This document shows, in pieces, positions 1 through 7,240 of a stretch of DNA of 39,577 nt. Within the stretch, counting starts at the first letter, position 1. Each line of letters begins with the position of its first letter. Below the pieces are notes generated by a model. The model searched no databases and was not told the DNA's origin. It was given only the letters and a program-made list of their open reading frames with translations. Source of the stretch: Alphaproteobacteria bacterium (GTDB lineage Bacteria; Pseudomonadota; Alphaproteobacteria; Sphingomonadales; Kordiimonadaceae); NCBI GenBank assembly GCA_021774735.1, contig JAJFIS010000010.1, positions 1 through 39,577 on the forward strand, given 5' to 3'. Both the position numbers and the translations under genes were made by a program.

Positions 1-1
1 G

Positions 2-478
2 GAGAGCCTGATTAACAGCTTAGGTGATGCGATCAAAAACGGTAAAGACGGCTTTAAATCACTGGCGGATGCGGCCAAAAATGCCCTGTCGAATATAGCG
101 AATAGCTTGCTCAACAGTGGGCTGGATAGCCTGATGGAAAACCTGTTTGGTGGCGGCGGCGCGGGCGGCGGTATCGCCTCCGCCTTATCTGGCGGCATCA
201 AGAGCCTGTTTGGTTTTGCTGGCGGTGGGCGCATCAATGCCCCGGCGATTGTCGGGGAGCGCGGACCAGAGCTGTTTATCCCCCCCGGAGCTGGCAGCAT
301 CCGCAATAATATGGACAGCAAACGCCTGATGGGCGGGGGCCGAACCATTAACCAAAATATCAGCTTTGATCTGGTGCCCGAACCGACGATTGAGGCGATG
401 ATCGAGCGGCAATTACCGCGCCTGCGCCATGAGGCTGCCCAAGCGGCCATTGAGGCCATCGGCAACCGGGGTTATTGA
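2..478 (+). CDS. Phage tail tape measure protein, C-terminal part (5'-truncated by window)
   Basis: The frame is open from base 2, so this is the last ~158 residues of a longer protein whose start lies outside the window. The visible part has an amphipathic segment (about residues 1-45), then a glycine-rich hydrophobic stretch GGGGAGGGIASAL, and then a conserved GFAGGGRINAPAIVGERGPEL segment. That 'GG.....P.ivGE.GPEl' motif is typical of the C-terminus of lambda-type and GTA tape measure proteins. The protein sets tail length and is ejected with DNA. It sits immediately before the tail-tip genes, as expected. The family assignment rests on the motif and the gene order. Confidence 0.85.
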   Translation, partial: ESLINSLGDAIKNGKDGFKSLADAAKNALSNIANSLLNSGLDSLMENLFGGGGAGGGIASALSGGIKSLFGFAGGGRINAPAIVGERGPELFIPPGAGSIRNNMDSKRLMGGGRTINQNISFDLVPEPTIEAMIERQLPRLRHEAAQAAIEAIGNRGY

Positions 479-575
479 CCTCTGATCCCTTTTTGATACC
501 CCTTTTACCACGCCTTGTTACAAAGGCATTTTGCCACCATCCACTTTCAACATTTTTATAAATTCAGGAAATAGC

Positions 576-1184
576 ATGACCATTAGCTATCCATTAATGC
601 TGCCCAGCGCACCGGCAGCACAGAGCTTTCGGCTGTCGATCATCCGCGCTCAGTCCGTTCTGGCGTCGATCAACGGTCGCCAGCAAATTCAACGCCGCCC
701 CGGGGACCACTGGGAAGGGGTTATGACCATGCCCCCCATTAATGATGCCCAAAAGGCGGAATGGGAAGGGACGTTAACAGCGCTTAATGGCATGGTGGGA
801 ACCTTCACCCTGCCGCATCCATCCCCTGCTATGCGCGGTTCAGCGGCGCACGGGGTTGGAGTGGTGCAGGGCGGCGGCCAGCTTGGCAGCATGCTCGCCA
901 CGGCTGGCTGGCCGATCAGCACTGCGGGGTTGTTTAAGCGCGGCGATATCATCCAAGTGGGGAACCGGTTGAAGATTGTGCTGGCTGATGCGGGCAGCAA
1001 CTTAAGCGGCGTCGTTAGCTTGCATGTGGCACCAGAGATTTTTGCGCCGCCCAGTGACCTAACACCCATCGGCATTTTGGCCCCGGCGGGGGAGTTCCGC
1101 TTGAAAGAGCCCAAGGTTGACATTCAAAGCAATGCCAACGGCACCCATTCGCTGTCCTTCGCGGTGACGGAGGTGATGCTATGA
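576..1184 (+). CDS. Phage tail-tip protein (distal tail / lambda gpM position), 202 aa
   Basis: This is a putative structural tail protein of the tip complex. I chose the ATG at 576 because AGGAA lies six bases upstream. An in-frame ATG at 531 adds 15 residues but lacks a ribosome binding site. The product has no signal peptide or membrane segment. Its N-terminal half contains RRPGDHWEGVMTMPPI and a NGMVGTFTLPHP segment, a pattern seen in small phage tail proteins that follow the tape measure gene. The stop overlaps the next start (ATGA at 1181-1184), which implies translational coupling. Identity comes from position and general pattern, and no catalytic motif is present. A family such as DUF2460 or a gpM-like protein is possible, but I could not settle which. 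Confidence 0.65.
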   Translation: MTISYPLMLPSAPAAQSFRLSIIRAQSVLASINGRQQIQRRPGDHWEGVMTMPPINDAQKAEWEGTLTALNGMVGTFTLPHPSPAMRGSAAHGVGVVQGGGQLGSMLATAGWPISTAGLFKRGDIIQVGNRLKIVLADAGSNLSGVVSLHVAPEIFAPPSDLTPIGILAPAGEFRLKEPKVDIQSNANGTHSLSFAVTEVML

Positions 1185-1825
1185 GTATCGACACAGATTT
1201 ACTGAACGCTTTTAAGGCGGGTGAGCTGAGCGTGGCCGCACTGGCGCACTTGGATTTTGACGGCGAGCCAATGTATGTTTGGACCGGCCTGTCGCCCCTA
1301 ACTTGGGATGGAAAATCATGGATGCCGGTTGGCTCACTGGGCAAGGTTTCAGCGCTGGAAAGCACCACAGAGGGGCGTATTTCCCGGCTTAGCCTGACCC
1401 TTGGATCGCTAAAGCAGGATGTTTTTGATGCTACGGGAGAAATGGCCCAGGCCTTCACACTGGCTTATAAGCACCGCTCGGCGCGGCTGTATCTGTGCTC
1501 GGTGGATGAAAACATGGCGCTGATCGGCCAGCCATGGCTGGCTTACGCAGGGCCAATGGCCAAGGTGAATGTGCAAGACAGTAATGACCCTTCGGTTAAG
1601 ATTGAGGTGGAAAGCCGGGAAGCCACCTTCCGCCGCGCCAACCGGCGCTTTCGCACCGATGCAGAACACCGCCTCAACAATCCCACCGACAGTTTTTTCA
1701 GCTTTGTCACCGATGTCACCAACAAGATTGTCTATTGGGGCATGTCCCGGGCTGGTGGCGGCGGTGGTGGCAGCGGCGGTGGGGGCCGAAATGATGAAGA
1801 TGCTCGCGATTTCAAGCTTCGATGA
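1181..1825 (+). CDS. Phage tail / baseplate hub-like protein (lambda gpL position; DUF2163-like), 214 aa
   Basis: The N-terminal region has the pattern 'aHLDFDGEPMYVWTGLSPLTWDGKSWMPVGSLG', where a tail protein describes field-like beta strands (WTG...W.G..w.g.G.lg). The central part reads AGPMAKVNVQDS and then an ESREATFRRANRRFRT segment, typical of tail-hub proteins upstream of the NlpC/P60-like gene in GTA and phiJL001-like phages. The protein ends with a glycine-rich stretch (about residues 189-203) and a charged tail. Both ends overlap neighbours by four bases (ATGA at 1181 and at 1822). The DUF2163-like label is inferred from gene order and pattern and was not checked by profile search. 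Confidence 0.65.
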   Translation: MSIDTDLLNAFKAGELSVAALAHLDFDGEPMYVWTGLSPLTWDGKSWMPVGSLGKVSALESTTEGRISRLSLTLGSLKQDVFDATGEMAQAFTLAYKHRSARLYLCSVDENMALIGQPWLAYAGPMAKVNVQDSNDPSVKIEVESREATFRRANRRFRTDAEHRLNNPTDSFFSFVTDVTNKIVYWGMSRAGGGGGGSGGGGRNDEDARDFKLR

Positions 1826-2220
1826 CCCGCCACAAAGATTGGCAAGAGCGCTTAACTCAAGCGATTGTCGCTCGTGCAAAGGTGCCGTTCCAGTGGGGCG
1901 AGCATGATTGCAGCACGGGGGCTGGGGCGCTAGTGGAGGCCATGACCGGTTTCAACCCTTGGCCGGGGGGCTATGGCTTGCGGGATGCTGCGCGTTTCTC
2001 CGCTGAGATGGAGCCGGTAGCTTTGGGCATCGCGGAGCAGGCGGATTGGCCCCTAGTTGCTTTGCATGAAGCCCAATTGGGTGACCTGGTGTTGGCCTAT
2101 GCAGGGACAAAAGCACGGCCTGCGATGGGTATTTATTTAACGCATAATTTAATTTTTGTTAGCGCGGTTGGTTGGGCTTTTCGCCCCCATGGCTGCGCAA
2201 AAAGGATATGGCATGTCTAA
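1822..2220 (+). CDS. Phage DUF6950 / NlpC-P60-like protein, 132 aa
   Basis: The motif FQWGEHDCSTGAGALVEAMTG (Cys30) matches the 'WG.hDC' box that marks DUF6950 and the related NlpC/P60-like tail peptidases. Such proteins sit between the hub protein and the J fibre and are thought to help the tail cross the cell wall. The usual catalytic histidine of true NlpC/P60 enzymes (H-V-G-I) is not seen. The matching position reads AMGIYL, as in DUF6950, so hydrolase activity is doubtful. The gene starts in an ATGA overlap and its last eight bases overlap the next start at 2213. Confidence 0.7.
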   Translation: MTRHKDWQERLTQAIVARAKVPFQWGEHDCSTGAGALVEAMTGFNPWPGGYGLRDAARFSAEMEPVALGIAEQADWPLVALHEAQLGDLVLAYAGTKARPAMGIYLTHNLIFVSAVGWAFRPHGCAKRIWHV

Positions 2221-5200
2221 AGTTGTAAAAATAATTGCTGGGGCGGTGCTGGTCGCCATTGGGGTCATAGTTCCCGGTGCGCAGTTTTTGGTTCAAATTG
2301 GTGTTGGACTGGCACTTGCTGGAATTGCAGAGGCTTTCGCAGGCACCCCAGCGATGGCGCAGGATCAGGCTGGGCAAAAAGCCCCAGTTACCAACCGTAT
2401 TGATAGTCAAAAGCTACTTTATGGCAGCAACCGTGTTGGGGGTGCGGAAATTTTTGTCGAAGAATATGGTAAGGACAATGAAGATATCGTCATTGCGCGC
2501 GTTGTCGCTGACCATGTGGTAGATGGTTTTGGGGCTTTTCATTTGGGGGATAAGGCTATTAGCTTTGACGCCAGCGGCAACGCTACCACCGCGCCTTACG
2601 CAGGAAAATTATGGCTAAAAACTTATGATGGCAGCCAAGCAATAGCTGATCCTTGGATTATGGCCGCCCACGCCGACGCCGACGCAAGCATGGTTGGTTT
2701 GGGCAAAGCTTATTACGTGATCAAGGCTAAATTCGACCCAGAAGTTTTCCCTTACGGCATTGGCGAACTGCGCCAAACGTCGATCATCGTTAACGGTAAA
2801 AGGGTCTATGACCCCCGGCGGGATGATACAGTGGCGGGCGGGCTAGGACCCCAGCGCATAGCAGATGCAAGCAGTTGGACATATAGCCTGAACCCCGCGC
2901 TTTGCACCTATGACTATTTGCGCGAAATGGAGATAGGTGCGGCAGTGCCCGTGGGCGAAATTGATGTGGATGCCATCATATCAGCCGCAAATATTTGCGA
3001 CGCAGAAGTGATATTAAAAGCGGGCGGCACCCACAAGCGCTATGAGGTCAACGGCGTTATCGATAGTGGCCGCAAGATTCAAGAAAACCTCAAGACAATG
3101 CTCACCGGCATGGTGGGTTGGCATGTTTGGGACGGCGGAAAGATCGGCATTTATGCGGCTGACTATGCAGCACCCACTGTCTTCTTGAGTGAAGATGATA
3201 TTGCCGAGATCAATGCATCCCCCGCGCCTTCGATCAATGAAAGTTTCAACGAGGTCGGTGGTCTGTTTGTGGACCCTGCCCAAGACTTTGAAGCCGTTGA
3301 CTATCCGGTGCGTAAAAACGCCACTTACCTAAGCGAAGATGGGGCTGAAGTGCGGCGGCAAGATATTACCTTCCCGCTCTGTCATGATAATCGCCGGGCC
3401 CAGCGCATGGCGAAAATATTCCTTGAGCGTTCCCGCAGGCCAACGATTAGCTTTCGCGCCAAGCCCGGGGCTTTAGAGGTTAGACCGGGCAGGGTTTTTG
3501 CCCTGAGTTGGGATAATTTTGACTGGGCAGGCAAGCTATTTCGTGCCCGCACCGTCACTGTAGCGAACCTAGAGCCCTTAGAAGTGCAAATTGAAGCACA
3601 GGCTGAGGATGCCGCGATTTATACGTGGGATCCAGTGGTTGACGAACTGGTCTTGAGCGACCCAGCTAACCTTACGCACCACGGTCCCCACCAAACTATT
3701 ACGCCAACCGGATTGTCAGTTGCTCCGGTAATTGATGTGGCTGCGGACGGGGCCAGTCAACCCATTCTTGATGTTTCCTACAGTGATCCGGGCCCCTTGG
3801 TAAGTCGATCACTGATTGACCTTCGCCGAAGTGGGACCGTAAATTGGGAGCAGGGTACCATCGCCAACAGCAATGAAGTGCGGGCAGTTTTGCCGGTTTC
3901 AGCGGGAAACTGGGACGTGCGGCTGCGCCATGTTGGCCGCAATGGGGTGATAGGGCCAGACGCACAAGTATCAGCTATATCAGTAGCTAATTCTAATACC
4001 GCTGGGGATGTGGCTGCCATTGGCGGTATTGATGCATCCATAGTTGTTAGCAATGCTCAAACCGGTTTTGACCTGACGCAAAATAACGGTGTCACGCTTG
4101 ATCAGTCCAGCTTCGGCACTCTTGATATGGCAGACCTTGATGCGACCCGTGCTACCCACCTTGACGGCGTTGCAGTGGGGGCAAACCTCACCACCAACAC
4201 GAACCAGTTAACGGACGGCGCGGGCTTGGGTAATACTGCTCTGTGGTCGGGCGTGACCGGGACAGGCCTTCCTGCCGACAATGCCGATGTAACGATTGAC
4301 CAATTATCCGGCAGCGGGGCTAATTTATGGCATCCGGCATTCTCAAGTGACATGCAGGCATTGCCCGCGAGTGCGCCGTCAGCGGGTACAAATGGTACAG
4401 CTGAATTATGGCAGTTTGATGTGGCGGGGAGGAAAGCACCCTTATTTAGGTTGTTGGCTGCGGCAGCTGATCAATGGCAATATTTAGGCACCAGCACCTC
4501 GGATTATAACGTCAAGCTTTCACCGAATCAAAAGTGGATTATCAGCGCTTGGGTACGCTGTCCCGTCGCGAGTAAAACAGGACAACTATTTGTGAGGACC
4601 AGCACCGCTGGTCAACATTACAATGTCAGCTTCATCACCTCATTATCAGCGGGCGTATGGACTCGCGTTAGTGGCATCATTGATTTATCGGCAGACAACA
4701 GCCCTACATGCATTCTGCGTGTTGATAACGACAGTGTCGATCAGATCATGTATTTCGACGATATGATGCTGGAGCCCATGATAGGCAACAACACCGTTCC
4801 CAGTCCTTATGTGAAACCACAGACCCGGTTGGGGATTGACGTTGACGAGGGGGCCACCCTTGGGGCTACTTGGGGCGCGGATATATTCGGCAGACCAGTT
4901 GAACTTACAGATGGCAGGCTGTCAGCCGGGTTGAACGCTAGCGGTGATCTTCTGCGCAATATTACACAGGCACGGGCTGATGGCTCCAACCTATTTCGCC
5001 GCACAGGCGGTGGGCTTTTCACTGGCGAAACGAATGCTGACAGGACGGCTTCTCACACAAGTGCTGATACTAGCAATGTTGGTGGTACAGCTGCCGTGAC
5101 AGTGCGGGACCGAGCAAATACTGGCTTTAACCTAACCCAAAATAATGCCACTGCCTTGCATGCTTCTAGTTTACCGACTGCAGTACTTGATGGTGCCAGT

Positions 5201-6085
5201 GTACTGCGTCGATCTGGCGGCGGGTTGTTTACCGGCGCTACCAACGCCACGGTGGGGGCCACTTGGGGTAGTAATTTAACCGGCAGGCCAACTGAATTAA
5301 CCGATGGCCGTGTGGCAGCGGGTTTGAGCAATAGCGGTGATATTGTTCGTAATTTGCCCACAGGCATTGGGGTTGACCAAGGAGGCGGCGTGGCACGAGT
5401 TTTGCCCCGTGGCCCGTGGAGCAGCACGGCGCTTGATGGTGTGGCTGTTACTTTCCCCAACCCCTATGCGGGTGTGCCAAATGTGTTCTTTCAAGATGGT
5501 GGCCTGATCAGAGATAGCAGCTTAACGGGCGATACAGCTCAGCGCAAACAGGCACTTAACCTGACAGCAAGTGGTTTTACACCAGATATAAAACTTTATG
5601 AAAAGTCTGGAGCACCCGTGTCGCAGGTAGACAGTAGCGGCCAGACCACCACTGGCACACGAGATATTGAAATGAATAAATCTGCCGCAGAGGCATGGGA
5701 TAATAGATATAGCTTTCAGTATGATGTGCAAATTATCAACACCCCTTTGGGCGGCGGTGAATATGAACCAGGCTGGATCGATGTTGGTATTTATACCAAT
5801 AATGGTGGGGGATGGGTGCAGAGGGCAACTGTTCGCATACATGGTGGCGGCATTGTACCGACGACCACCAAAAGTAACCGCACAACAACTGTTATTGTTA
5901 GTGGGCTCACCAACCACGCCGGGCGTGAATTTGGGGTGAGTGTTGTCGCCAGCATGGCAGGAGGCGCTGTTACAGCCCTTGACAGCGTCAGTTATGAAAC
6001 GGCGTCCGCCCCGCAGGAGGTAAGCGCGACCCCAGCGGGTGTTGGCGGCATTCCATTTTTAGCATTAGAAGGACAAGAAGCATGA
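2213..6085 (+). CDS. Phage tail tip / host-specificity protein J-like fibre, 1290 aa
   Basis: This is the central tail fibre that recognises the host. The ATG at 2213 follows AAAGGA; an in-frame ATG at 2156 lies inside the previous gene. Residues 4-45 are hydrophobic (KIIAGAVLVAIGVI...), as in other J proteins. The middle (about residues 90-510) holds the tip-attachment region, including a NICDAEVILKAGG segment. Residues ~700-865 look like a carbohydrate-binding beta-sandwich (ANLWHPAF..., SAWVRCPV..., IMYFDDMMLEP). Two ~33-residue units recur at about 883-915 and 1014-1046, and FDLTQNN/FNLTQNN blocks occur near 617 and 970. The C-terminal third is probably the variable receptor-binding part. 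The next gene starts in an ATGA overlap. Confidence 0.85.
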   Translation: MSKVVKIIAGAVLVAIGVIVPGAQFLVQIGVGLALAGIAEAFAGTPAMAQDQAGQKAPVTNRIDSQKLLYGSNRVGGAEIFVEEYGKDNEDIVIARVVADHVVDGFGAFHLGDKAISFDASGNATTAPYAGKLWLKTYDGSQAIADPWIMAAHADADASMVGLGKAYYVIKAKFDPEVFPYGIGELRQTSIIVNGKRVYDPRRDDTVAGGLGPQRIADASSWTYSLNPALCTYDYLREMEIGAAVPVGEIDVDAIISAANICDAEVILKAGGTHKRYEVNGVIDSGRKIQENLKTMLTGMVGWHVWDGGKIGIYAADYAAPTVFLSEDDIAEINASPAPSINESFNEVGGLFVDPAQDFEAVDYPVRKNATYLSEDGAEVRRQDITFPLCHDNRRAQRMAKIFLERSRRPTISFRAKPGALEVRPGRVFALSWDNFDWAGKLFRARTVTVANLEPLEVQIEAQAEDAAIYTWDPVVDELVLSDPANLTHHGPHQTITPTGLSVAPVIDVAADGASQPILDVSYSDPGPLVSRSLIDLRRSGTVNWEQGTIANSNEVRAVLPVSAGNWDVRLRHVGRNGVIGPDAQVSAISVANSNTAGDVAAIGGIDASIVVSNAQTGFDLTQNNGVTLDQSSFGTLDMADLDATRATHLDGVAVGANLTTNTNQLTDGAGLGNTALWSGVTGTGLPADNADVTIDQLSGSGANLWHPAFSSDMQALPASAPSAGTNGTAELWQFDVAGRKAPLFRLLAAAADQWQYLGTSTSDYNVKLSPNQKWIISAWVRCPVASKTGQLFVRTSTAGQHYNVSFITSLSAGVWTRVSGIIDLSADNSPTCILRVDNDSVDQIMYFDDMMLEPMIGNNTVPSPYVKPQTRLGIDVDEGATLGATWGADIFGRPVELTDGRLSAGLNASGDLLRNITQARADGSNLFRRTGGGLFTGETNADRTASHTSADTSNVGGTAAVTVRDRANTGFNLTQNNATALHASSLPTAVLDGASVLRRSGGGLFTGATNATVGATWGSNLTGRPTELTDGRVAAGLSNSGDIVRNLPTGIGVDQGGGVARVLPRGPWSSTALDGVAVTFPNPYAGVPNVFFQDGGLIRDSSLTGDTAQRKQALNLTASGFTPDIKLYEKSGAPVSQVDSSGQTTTGTRDIEMNKSAAEAWDNRYSFQYDVQIINTPLGGGEYEPGWIDVGIYTNNGGGWVQRATVRIHGGGIVPTTTKSNRTTTVIVSGLTNHAGREFGVSVVASMAGGAVTALDSVSYETASAPQEVSATPAGVGGIPFLALEGQEA
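4861..4960 (+). repeat. Internal repeat unit A of the fibre gene
   Basis: This unit encodes GATWGADIFGRPVELTDGR followed by LSAGLNASGDLLRN. It matches unit B at 5254-5353 at the protein level, and clearly though imperfectly at the DNA level. It is a tail-fibre repeat produced by internal duplication. Confidence 0.8.
5254..5353 (+). repeat. Internal repeat unit B of the fibre gene
   Basis: This unit encodes GATWGSNLTGRPTELTDGR followed by VAAGLSNSGDIVRN, the second copy of the unit at 4861-4960. A shorter companion motif (GGGLFTGETNA / GGGLFTGATNA) lies after unit A at ~5010-5037 and just before unit B at ~5218-5247, so the duplicated module may be wider than the unit itself. Confidence 0.8.
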
Positions 6086-6396
6086 CAATTTGGGAACCAA
6101 AAACATTGAGCCAAGCGCTCAGCACAGGTTATGAATGGCCGGGCAAACAGCGCCGAGGCCTTGACGGGACTAGCTATTACGGTTGCGGCTGTGGCCGAGT
6201 GGTGCGGGCTTTGGATATGACCGACGTGCGCGGGGTTAATTTGCCGCCTGTCACCGGCGCGGCGGGTGCGGCGATTACGGACGCTGACTTCGTCTGCGAT
6301 GGTTGCACTAGCAGTCTGATGCGCAGCGGCAAAATGCCCAGCAAGGCATGGATGGCAAAGCTCGGCTGTCCTGTAAATATCACCGATAAATATTAA
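6082..6396 (+). CDS. Small Cys-rich phage protein, 104 aa, unknown function
   Basis: I do not recognise the family. The gene starts in an ATGA overlap with the fibre gene, so it is translationally coupled to it. Two cysteine clusters stand out: YGCGCGRVV near residues 33-38 and FVCDGCTSSL near residues 73-76. Together they give a four-cysteine set that could bind zinc or an Fe-S cluster. There is no signal peptide or membrane segment. By position it could be a fibre chaperone or an accessory tail protein, but nothing in the sequence proves that. Confidence 0.6.
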   Translation: MTIWEPKTLSQALSTGYEWPGKQRRGLDGTSYYGCGCGRVVRALDMTDVRGVNLPPVTGAAGAAITDADFVCDGCTSSLMRSGKMPSKAWMAKLGCPVNITDKY

Positions 6397-6408
6397 GGGG
6401 GCACTTAC

Positions 6409-6600
6409 ATGCTCAATCTTGAAGGTAGCACCGTGGCGCAGGCTGCCCTGCTGAAGGCGACGGTCGCGCTCGACCGTATCGAACAACATGAAAAACTATG
6501 CGGGGACCGATGGGCTCTGGTGGTGCGGCTGCTGCTGATGCTGCTGGCGACCATGGTTTCTGTGCTTGGTTTTCTGCTTTATGACCGTTTTTTTATATAA
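6409..6600 (+). CDS. XhlA-like single-TM lysis accessory protein, 63 aa
   Basis: The N-terminal ~35 residues are polar and helix-prone (AQAALLKATVALDRIEQHEK). One transmembrane segment follows at about residues 39-60 (WALVVRLLLMLLATMVSVLGFLLY), and the protein ends just after it. This coiled-coil plus C-terminal anchor layout resembles haemolysin XhlA, which works with a holin. The gene lies nine bases before the holin gene, with AAGG upstream of that start. An antiholin is an alternative. The assignment is inferred from topology and context. Confidence 0.55.
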   Translation: MLNLEGSTVAQAALLKATVALDRIEQHEKLCGDRWALVVRLLLMLLATMVSVLGFLLYDRFFI

Positions 6601-6609
6601 GGAAATAAC

Positions 6610-7008
6610 ATGGCTATTCCTCTCATAAATACACTGCTTGATCTCGTTAAAGGCCCGCTCAATAAGCTGATCCCAGACAAAAATAAACGCATGGAGCTGG
6701 AGCATGAAATTCAAACGGCGGCTTTGCAAGCAGGCCTTGCCCAAATGGAAATTAACAAGCAGGAAGCCGCGCATAGGTCCCTGTTTGTTGCGGGATGGCG
6801 ACCCTTCATTGGCTGGGTCTGTGGTTTGGCGCTGGCATGGCATTTCATGGGGTATGATTTGCTGAATTGGCTGCGGCTGGTGTGGATGCCGGATAGCCCG
6901 CCGCTGCCGGCTTTAAACGGCACGGAAACCTTGATCACGCTGCTGATGAGCTTGCTTGGCCTTGGCGGCCTGCGCACGATCGAAAAGCTCAAGGGCGTCA
7001 GTCGCTGA
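6610..7008 (+). CDS. 3TM-type holin (GTA holin family), 132 aa
   Basis: The N-terminal half is amphipathic (LINTLLDLVKGPLNKLIPDKNKRMELEHEIQ, then a Q/E-rich helix). It is followed by the conserved segment AGWRPFIGWVCGLALAWHF and a second hydrophobic segment ETLITLLMSLLGLGGLRTIEK at the C-terminus. The 'WRP..GW' core followed by 'llGlgg.RtiEK' is characteristic of the GTA/prophage 3TM holin family (PF11351). Holins permeabilise the inner membrane to start lysis. The ATG at 6610 has AAGGAAATA upstream. It is the last gene of the phage block and is followed by a hairpin. Confidence 0.8.
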   Translation: MAIPLINTLLDLVKGPLNKLIPDKNKRMELEHEIQTAALQAGLAQMEINKQEAAHRSLFVAGWRPFIGWVCGLALAWHFMGYDLLNWLRLVWMPDSPPLPALNGTETLITLLMSLLGLGGLRTIEKLKGVSR

Positions 7009-7031
7009 GGCGCCTAAATTTTACGCCTCAG
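7005..7031 (+). terminator. Hairpin after the holin gene, possible terminator
   Basis: CTGAGGCG (7005-7012) and CGCCTCAG (7024-7031) form an 8-bp perfect stem with an 11-base AT-rich loop. The stem overlaps the holin stop codon. No clear T-run follows, so intrinsic termination is uncertain. Confidence 0.4.
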
Positions 7032-7167
7032 ATGAAATCCCTTATCATTTTGTACAGGGAGCGAGTAAGATGTACAATTGATCTGTGTTACGCTCACCGC
7101 CTTAAATGACTGAAATAAATATGGGATATTATTCTGAATGCTAAAATCAGAGACTCTTTGAAAAACA

Positions 7168-7184
7168 TTCAAATGAGTTGATGA
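7168..7184. repeat. 17-bp repeat, copy 1 (downstream of gdhB)
   Basis: TTCAAATGAGTTGATGA occurs here and again, identical and in the same orientation, at 21455-21471. Both copies lie shortly beyond the 3' end of a minus-strand gene (gdhB here, modC there). Function unknown. Confidence 0.6.
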
Positions 7185-7206
7185 TAGGATATTTCGTTAA
7201 AACATT

Positions 7207-7234
7207 TGTCCCTCGCCACTTAAGGCGAGGGACA
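7207..7234 (-). terminator. Rho-independent-like terminator of gdhB
   Basis: An 11-bp perfect inverted repeat (TGTCCCTCGCC / GGCGAGGGACA) with a 6-base loop lies 7 bp past the gdhB stop. Read on the minus strand, the stem is followed by AATGTTTT, a short T-rich tail. The stem may also block phage transcription reading the other way. Confidence 0.7.
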
Positions 7235-7240
7235 TGGGTT

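Larger units (their letters stand above)
1..7031 (+). mobile_element. Right end of a prophage or GTA-like element (tail and lysis module)
   Basis: A co-directional block of eight genes encodes, in order, a tape measure C-terminus, two tail-tip proteins, a DUF6950 protein, a J-like fibre, a small Cys-rich protein, an XhlA-like protein and a 3TM holin. This is the usual order for the distal tail of siphophages and gene transfer agents. Neighbouring stop and start codons overlap at four junctions. The block ends at a hairpin, and host gdhB follows on the opposite strand. The left part (head, packaging, integrase) lies outside the window, so a prophage cannot be told apart from a domesticated GTA. 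No endolysin is visible. The right attachment site was not identified. Confidence 0.75.
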
